This document shows, piece by piece, positions 57,510-64,000 of a stretch of 64,000 nt of DNA. The stretch spans positions 4,030,001 to 4,094,000 of the forward strand of contig JAHSVC010000034.1 in assembly GCA_021397845.1 (NCBI GenBank), written 5' to 3'. Both the position numbers and the translations under genes were made by a program. Numbering within the stretch: the first letter of the stretch is position 1; every line of letters starts with the position of its first letter. Origin of the DNA: Areca catechu. Taxonomy: Eukaryota > Streptophyta > Magnoliopsida > Arecales > Arecaceae. The notes beneath the pieces are model-generated. The model ran no database searches, had not been told where the DNA came from, and saw only the letters and a program-made list of their open reading frames with translations.

Positions 57510-58403
57510 ATGGCAACCCTAGTAGGTATTAGTGTTAGACCACCATTTTTCAATAACACAAATTACACATTTTGAAGAACTTGCATGTGCATCCATATTC
57601 AATCTATTAGTTATCATCTTTGGAAAATTATTGTTAATAGTCCTCATATTCCTTCCATGTTGGTTAATGGCATTTCCATTCCAAAGCTCAAAAAGAATTG
57701 GAATGAATATGACATTAAGCAAACTGAACTCAATGCTAAAGCAATGAACTTGCTTTATTGTGTATTGGACTTAAATGAATTTAATAGAACCTCATCATGC
57801 ACATCGACGAAGGAAATATGTGACACACTTGAAGTTACTTATGAGGGTACTCTTCAAGTGAAGAACATTAAAATTAATTTGCTTATATATTCTTTTGAAA
57901 TTTTTGAAATGATGCATTATGAATCCATATCTGACATGTTTACTAGATTCATGACTATTATTAATGAATTAAAAAGTCTTGGTAAAATCTATACTAACGC
58001 TAATTTGGTGAACAAAATTCTTAGATCTTTATCAATATCATGGGATCCAAAGGTGACGGCTATCCAAGAAGCTAAAGATGTAGAAACCTTACCTTTGGAG
58101 GAGCTTATTGGTTCACTCATGATCCATGAGTTAAATTTATGGCAAAAGGAAGTAATTGCTGATCAATAGAAGAAGAAGATAATTGCCCTCAAGACCAAAA
58201 AGAAATTTAAGACAATGATGGTAACTTGGAGCGATAGCGAAGATTCAAGTACGGATGATGAAGTTGCCCATTTTTGCTTCATGGCAAATGAAGAAAAGGT
58301 ATGTGCTAAAAATGATTATAATTATATCTTTGATGAATTACATGATGCATCTAATGATTTTGTGTATGAATATAAATTGCTAAAAATGAGCACAAGAAAT
58401 TAA
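57510..58403 (+). pseudogene. Element E gag (UBN2-type copia gag), broken, zinc knuckle missing
   Basis: Starts MATLVGISVRPPFF. Codon 22 is TGA where Trp is expected (NYTFW). The gag core follows: LWKIIVNSPHIPSML, WNEYDIKQTELNAKAMNLL, ISDMFTRFMTIINELKSLGK, LVNKILRSLSISWDPKVTAI. A TAG occurs at 58167. It resumes with KKFKTMMVTWSDSEDSSTDDEVAHFCFMA, which in SIRE-like gag lies beyond the CCHC knuckle. No CX2C-X4H-X4C motif is present between, so the knuckle has been deleted. After 58403 Lys/Asn-rich sequence continues in shifted frames to about 58610. Confidence 0.82.
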
Positions 58404-58929
58404 ATAGGCATGTAGATTCATTTTCTCTTGACAACACTAATCTTGCAAATAAAAATGATGATTTAAATGACAATATTGATATTTTGAAAAATGAAAAGAA
58501 TAATTTTTCTAAAGAAAATAAATTTTTAGAAAAAGAAAATGTTGTTTTGAAAGATTCATGTGATAAAGTTTTGAATAAGAAAAATATTTTGGTTGAGGAA
58601 AAGAAGTAAAAATTTTTGAAGAATTTCTCTATTCCTGTTTCTTTCAATTTGTCTTATAAATATGGTTTTAATGCTTATCTTTCTAGATTAAGACAAGTTT
58701 GGGTTCCAAAAGGAACATAATTACTAATCATAAAGGATCCAAGAAAGTTTGGGTACTAAAAATATCCACTTAGTTTGTTTTGCAGGAATGTCTTGCAGCC
58801 CAACATGAAGAAAGGAAGTTCTTGAAAAGTGGCTGTACAAGATAATTTGAAGAAGTGGACAAGCTACATTTTGGACTAAATAGTAAAAGGAAGGATTATG
58901 TATATTGGTAAATTTTGAACATCTCCTTC

Positions 58930-60590
58930 CATAATTGAAAATATAGTTAAATTTTTATTGCATCAATTACTTTGAAAAATTATTTTAAATGGTTAATTAG
59001 AATCAAGTTTGGACTTATAATCATTGGTTATGATCATGAACTTCTTGATATTGATGAATTTCATGTTATCATGATTAAACTTATGATTGTAAGACCTTCA
59101 CTTGATTTTGATTAATGTATCTTAAATTATTTCATGAAAAATACTTTTAAAGATGCATATTGATTTGAAAAATATTTTAATTGATTAATTAGAATCAAGC
59201 TTAGACTAATAGTCATTTGTTATGTCATGACCATTTTGATGCTGATGAATTTCATGTTCTCATGATTTCAACTTATGATTATTAGACTTTTACTAGATTT
59301 TGATTAATATAGTTTTTGAATTACTTCAAGTGAAATATTACGATTTATGTACCTTCAGTTTTGGCATCTATGCTTAAGTTAGAATTGATTTGAATCAAGT
59401 ATAGAACTGATAGTTAAGGGTTACATTTAAGAAGAAGATATGCATATTAATAAATCCTTGCTCTAGTAGCTAGACTTGATATCATATTACTTATAGCATT
59501 TGTATGGATATCAAATCATTTTAAAATGAATTTGAAATCATGCTAAAAGTTTTTAAATGGTATCAATGCTTTGCATTTTTTTTAAATCATGAATATTTTG
59601 AAAATCTCAAATCTTTATTATCAGACTTAGAATTTATGTTCATATTTAAAATTATCTGAAATTATGATACATGTGCTTTCATATTTTATTCCTCAAATGA
59701 ATGCATATTTTTAAAGGGGAATAACATTCAGGGGGAGCATCTAAAGATTTGTTATCATTATATACATATTTGATGCTTTGAATATATTGTTGATATCATG
59801 CTATACTTATATTGCTTTGATACTCTTCTCCTTGTTTTCAATCTAATTCTTTGAGGGGAGTTATATTCATGTGGTATCATATTCTATTGGTATCAAAATT
59901 TATTTTTAAAAGAATTCCTAGTAACCACTTTGAAATTGGGTTAGTCACCATGGCTGTCCGGTCATAGGAGCTAAGTAGGGTTTAAAGACCCTCTCTTCCC
60001 ATTCACTAGGGTCTCTTATGATATGTTGGGATGCTGCTGTGACCTTATCTGATGAACGAGTGAGGTGAATGGAAAATTTGCATATCAAAGTTTATATATA
60101 TATTGAATTATTTTTGGCATGTGCAAATCATTTTTTTGGGGATATCATGTTCAATCTATAATAATTTCAAGAGGTATCATGATAAATTACTTTTATGTAT
60201 TGATTTTGATGATCTACTTGCTATTTTTTCTACCTTCACTCTCATTTTGTATTGCCTTTCACCCTTTTTCATGATGTCAAAAAGGGGGAGAAAAATGTTA
60301 AGTATGAAAAGGGGAAGATAGGATAAACATGAAAAATTTTTTGAAAAATGAAAGATAGTACAAAAGGGGGAGAATAATACAAAATGTTTTTATCTAAAGA
60401 GAAGAATTAGTAAGAAGACGAAATTTTGAAAATTTGAAAATTTTGCATATTTTGAAAAATATTTTTGAAAATTTTTTGGATCATATTTTAAGGGGGAGCT
60501 TGGTGCTTATTGATTTTGAGCTTACATGTTTATCTTATTATTAATCTTTTTAAGCTTACCCTATTCATATACTTAAAGGTTTTGTCATCA
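58930..60590 (+). other. Element E non-coding internal region
   Basis: AT-rich, with no protease, integrase or RT motif on either strand. A duplication of about 190 bp is visible (58985-59165 and 59175-59360, marker TTAATTAGAATCAAG). GGGGGAG tracts occur near 59729, 60287, 60367, 60493 and 60598. Confidence 0.7.
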
Positions 60591-60606
60591 TCAAAAAGGG
60601 GGAGAT
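60591..60606 (+). promoter_or_regulatory. Element E polypurine tract
   Basis: TCAAAAAGGGGGAGAT directly before the 3' LTR start TGTTAACTCTG, the expected priming site. Confidence 0.85.
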
Positions 60607-61849
60607 TGTTAACTCTGATCTTGATTTTGATGAATAATAAAATATTTAAATATATATAAGTACTAATTATTTTTTAAGTATATTTTTCAGATCTTAGTAC
60701 TCAACCATGTTGAATGAAGAAATGCTTGTATTTCAATTGAAAAAGTTCTTAAATTAATGAAAAATCAAGTATATAGACTTTGGAATTGATATGAAAGAAC
60801 TTGAAGAGGTTAAAGTTTCAATTTGAAGAAGTTTCAGCCTGGCACAGTGAAGTGTCGACACCAGGAAATGAAGTGTCGACACTTGAAGAATGAAGTATCG
60901 ACTCAAGGGCTGAGATTTTTTGAAAGTGTCGACTTACAGGAATGAAGTGTCGACACTTGAACAGTAACGGCTAGTTTTTTAGGCTACTGAACTTTTTCAA
61001 CTTGGCTCCAACGACTAGTTTCTCTTCCCTAACGGCTATAAACGATTATTTAAGTATTGGGAGGCTATAAAATCATCAAGAATCAAATAGGGAAGCAATC
61101 TTTTGGTGAGTTTCTTGAATATTCTTAAAGGATTCAAAAGTTGAGTGATTCAAGCCTTCAAGCTTCCAAGTTTTAAAGAGAGCATTCAAAGTCTACATTC
61201 ACAAGCATCAATCAAAGGCTTCATCAACTTGAAGATAAGTTCTTCATCAACAATCAAGGGCTTCAAAGAGATATTTGCTTTATTTTAGAATGTTTTTATT
61301 GTATTCTTTCATATTGATCTTACATTGTTTTACTTGAGGTTTTTGGTGAGCCTTGAAAAACCAAAGAAGTTTTTGGTAAGTCTTGGAAAACCAAAGTGGT
61401 TGTTGGTGAGCCTTGAAACCAATTAGGGTTTAACTTGTGAGCCCAAAGACAAAACAAGTTGTTTAGGTTCTTGGTTAGCCCGTAAAACCAAGGGTGGTTG
61501 TTGGTGAGCCTTGAAACCAACTAGGATTTTACTTGTGAGCCCGAAGACAAAACAAGTTGTAAAAGGTTGTTGATGAGCCTAGGTTACAAAACCATCTTAG
61601 TGAATTTCCAATGAGATCTTGGGGAGTAGATGTAGGTGCTTGGTTGGCACTGAACCATCATAAACCTTTGTGTTTATGTGATTGTTCTCCTTTGCTTTTA
61701 TTTCTTTATTTCCACTACATTTATTTGAATACACAAGCACTTGAATTGCATTAGCACATACTTGCTTTAGTTCACACTTTGCAAATAAGTACAAAAGTTT
61801 TATAAAATCCAATTCACCCTCCCTCTTGGATTGCCTACCTGAGCCTATA
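60607..61849 (+). repeat. Element E 3' LTR
   Basis: 1243 bp. Starts TGTTAACTCTGATC and ends GAGCCTATA (CA mutated to TA). It lacks a little over 100 bp of the GTGTCGACAC region present in the 5' LTR. Confidence 0.88.
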
Positions 61850-61854
61850 AAGAA
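61850..61854. repeat. Target-site duplication of element E (right), AAGAA
   Basis: One base different from AAGGA at 51849-51853. Confidence 0.83.
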
Positions 61855-62600
61855 GAAAGTCTGCGAGATTACATCTCCAGATTTTATTCGGCTATGCTCG
61901 AGCTTCCCGATCTCAATGAGCACGTGGCTATGTCTGCATTGAAGAAGGGGCTTCGTACATCTATGCTCACCTTTTTCCTGGACAAGAGGTTCCCCAAAAG
62001 CTACGTTGAGCTCCTATCGAGAGCTTAGAAATACGCCGACGCCGAAGAGCAAGCGGTAAATCGATGACTGACTGAAGGGAAGCCCCCTTCAAAGAAGAAA
62101 AGCAATAGGAGACAAGGCCCCCTGCTTCCAACAACAACAACAACCACAGATACACTGATCGACGATGGAATCCCAGGCCCAGAGTATCGGGTGGGAGATT
62201 CGACTCCTATACCCCCCTCAACCTTCCTCGAGAAAAGATCCTCTTGGTGATAGAGAAAGAAAGCTATCTCCAACGGCCACGTTCCATGAAGGTATCCTCT
62301 TCCATAAGGAACATGAACAAATACTGCCGATTCTACCGGGACCACGGCCATAATACAGAAGAATGCATCCAACTGAGAGATGCTATAGAGGATCTAATCA
62401 AGAGAGGTTATTTGGGGTGATACGTAGGTCGCCAAGGATCCCGGTCAGAAGCTACAGTTCCCCAGATAGCCCCTGAGGAGGCTGAACTGCCGAACCAGAG
62501 GCCCACCAATAAAGGTGTGGGGATGATACTTAACCTACTAATTGGAGAAGAGTTGAAGATGATGTCCCAAAGCGGCTCAAGGATAACAATGCTATTCTCT
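61855..62600 (+). pseudogene. Element D gag, C-terminal part
   Basis: Reads ESLRDYISRFYSAMLELPD, SALKKGLRTSMLTFFLDKRF and SYVELLSRA, then stops and frameshifts. The finger reads CRFYRDHGHNTEEC (62317-62358), where the His of the C-X2-H pair (CQFHHNHGH in A) has become Tyr. EDLIKRGYLG and NKGVGMI follow. Confidence 0.82.
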
Positions 62601-62617
62601 TTTTTGATGATGACCTT

Positions 62618-63100
62618 GTGGGAGTTCGACTCCCACATGATGATCCTGTTGTAATTTCAACTGTTGTGGCCAATTATGATGTAAAACGAATCTTGGTTGA
62701 TAATGGAAGCTCGACCGATGTCTTGATCTACGATGCGTTCTCTCGGATGTATTTGCCTAAAAACAAATTCCAAAGATCTCCTATACCACTTACCGGCTTC
62801 GGAGGCAATCAAGTCGACGTCGAGGAAGAAATAGTATTGCCTGTAACCCTCGGCACCGAACCCCAACAGAAGACACTGCCAATCAACTTCACGGTGGTCC
62901 GAACCCCTTCGACCTATAACGTGATTTTGGGATGGCCTGCCCTGAACAAATTTCGGGCCGTAGTGTCAACTTACTACCTCCTGGTGCGTTTTCCCACCAG
63001 GAATGGTGTCAGAGAGGCTAAAGGAGATCAGAGAATGGCGCAACAGTGCTTGATGATTAAGACAAGTATTCCAACGATCCTACAACTTGGGATCAGTTAG
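62618..63100 (+). pseudogene. Element D protease
   Basis: VANYDVKRILVDNGSSTDVL keeps the catalytic Asp, but the motif is D-N-G, not D-S-G. LPLTGFGG-type flap sequence (IPLTGFGGNQVDVEEEI) and YNVILGWPALNKFRAV follow. The frame is open for 160 codons and ends in LQLGIS before the RT linker. Confidence 0.85.
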
Positions 63101-63743
63101 ATCCAAGGGCCCCGATCGCAGACTCTGGTGAACCCATGGAGAGAACCATCTCAATGCCATTGACTGAAGAAGACCCCACCAGGGTCATGCAGATCGGAAG
63201 CATGCTTGATGAGAAAATCAGAACATAGTTGATCTGTTTTCTCAGAAATAATGCTGATGTTTTTGCCTAGTCAACTTTGGACATGCCAGGGATTCCAGTC
63301 GAAGTAATTACTCATCGACTGGAAGTTGCTCCTCAATATAAGCCGATCCGGTAGAAGAAAAGGAGTTTCATCCCTGAAAGGCAAAAGATAATAGATAAAG
63401 AAGTAAGCAAGCTCCTCAAGGTAGGATTCATTCGAGAAGCTCATTATCCTGAATAGTTGGCCAACGTGGTAATGGTAAAGAAAGCTAATGGCAAGTGAAG
63501 GATCTGCATTGATTGCACAAATCTCAATAAGGCTTGCCCAAAAGATAGCTTTTCCCTTCCAAAGATCGACCAACTGGTCGACGCCAGCACCGGTCACCAA
63601 TTGTTAAGCTTCATGGATGCTTTCTCTGGATGTAATCATATCCGAATGCATCCCCAGGATGAGGAGAAAATGGCCTTTGTTACTGACAAAGGCCTATAAT
63701 GTTACAAAATGATGCCATTTGGGTTCAAAAATGCTGGGGCGAC
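63101..63743 (+). pseudogene. Element D reverse transcriptase, N-terminal half
   Basis: LDMPGIPVEVITHRLEV, KVGFIREAHYPE, LANVVMVKKANGK, RICIDCTNLNKACPKDSF, PKIDQLVDASTGHQLLSFMD and CYKMMPFGFKNAGAT are in order. At least five stops stand at Trp, Gln or Arg positions. The YVDD region is not reached: similarity ends abruptly after NAGAT at 63743. Confidence 0.85.
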
Positions 63744-64000
63744 TGATGAGGGACAGATGGATAGGATCGTTAGTGAGCCTAGAAGTCACCAAGATTAGGG
63801 TACCACTATTTTTTTTGTATCTTTTTAAGGGTAAAGGGTGGCGAAGGAATAGTGGGGTTGGAAGACAAGGTTTGAAACTTATGGACTTTGGGACTCACCC
63901 TAACGAAGAGACCTCTCACCTCTAGGGCATTACACCCTCCTCGATACTTGGAGGTGCTAGGATGAATCTCAAAGGTCATGAGGGGATAAAGAAGATGGAA
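63744..64000. mobile_element. Probable start of another insertion in element D RT
   Basis: The RT motif NAGATYQ is cut after GCGAC. The new sequence starts TGATGAGGGACAG and shows no RT reading. TG at the junction fits an LTR start, and GCGAC would be the target duplication. The other end is outside the window, so the class is open. Confidence 0.5.

Larger units (their letters stand above)
51854..61849 (+). mobile_element. Element E: copia-type element with gag but no recognisable pol
   Basis: 5' LTR 51854-57451 (containing the hAT), primer site 57454-57466, gag 57510-58403, non-coding region to 60590, polypurine tract, 3' LTR 60607-61849. The residual text RQVWVPKGT near 58690-58720 is a segment that precedes protease in SIRE-like copia elements. 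Protease, integrase and RT are then missing. It would depend on another element for enzymes. LTR divergence is high: about 16 differences in 130 bases compared near 56581 and 60981. Confidence 0.85.
50053..64000 (+). mobile_element. Element D: decayed Tat-type gypsy retrotransposon, 3' end outside window
   Basis: 5' LTR 50053-50915, primer site, gag from 51007, interrupted by element E (51854-61849), gag continued 61855-62600, protease 62618-63100, RT from about 63100 to 63743. RT then stops matching at an apparent new insertion. Gag and RT motifs match elements A and B, but the LTR is short (863 bp) and lacks the 61-bp array. Many stops arise from Trp, Gln or Arg codons by transitions. Confidence 0.88.

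Overview
The window reads as heterochromatic DNA of a flowering plant. Every recognisable protein belongs to a transposable element of a plant-type lineage: a LINE with a DUF4283 ORF1, Ty1/copia with a UBN2-type gag, Ty3/gypsy of the Tat lineage with two RNase H domains, and a BED-hATC hAT transposase. The overall style suggests a monocot, possibly a palm, but the species cannot be fixed from this sequence. I found no intact host gene, tRNA, rRNA or CRISPR array.

Layout from left to right. 1-4700: a decayed LINE on the minus strand, cut by the window edge. 4700-10579 and 27381-about 28148: one badly mutated copia element on the minus strand, carrying an AT-rich inverted-terminus insertion (about 7909-8976). 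It is split inside gag by element A. 10580-27380: element A, a complete 16.8-kb Tat-lineage gypsy element on the plus strand with a perfect GAAGC target duplication. Its 5' LTR holds a solo LTR of another family (12318-13839, duplication GGGTC). 28149-48743: three copies of a 750-bp repeat (U1-U3) separated by two copies of a 2.8-kb foldback element (FB1, FB2) whose centre is a 12-bp minisatellite. FB2 is interrupted by element B (32705-45314), a complete, much younger Tat-type element on the minus strand with a perfect CCTGC duplication. 48744-50052: low-information sequence with one small hAT-type MITE. 50053-64000: element D, a decayed Tat-type gypsy element that leaves the window. Its gag is split by element E (51854-61849), a copia-type element with LTRs and gag but no recognisable pol. 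E's 5' LTR contains a full hAT transposon (52216-56441). A further insertion seems to begin in D's reverse transcriptase at 63744.

The nesting can be checked by reading. Removing E and one copy of its 5-bp duplication restores the gag reading NEGESLRDY in D. Removing A rejoins the two parts of the copia gag. Elements A and B share a two-way design: gag-protease-RT-RNase H-second RNase H-integrase on one strand and, between pol and the 3' LTR, a three-exon gene on the opposite strand. The two convergent units are separated by tandem repeats. The LTRs of both carry arrays of a related monomer of about 61 bp, arranged as 183-bp trimers in A and 122-bp dimers in B. The antisense gene, the LTR arrays and the U/foldback block are the least ordinary content here.
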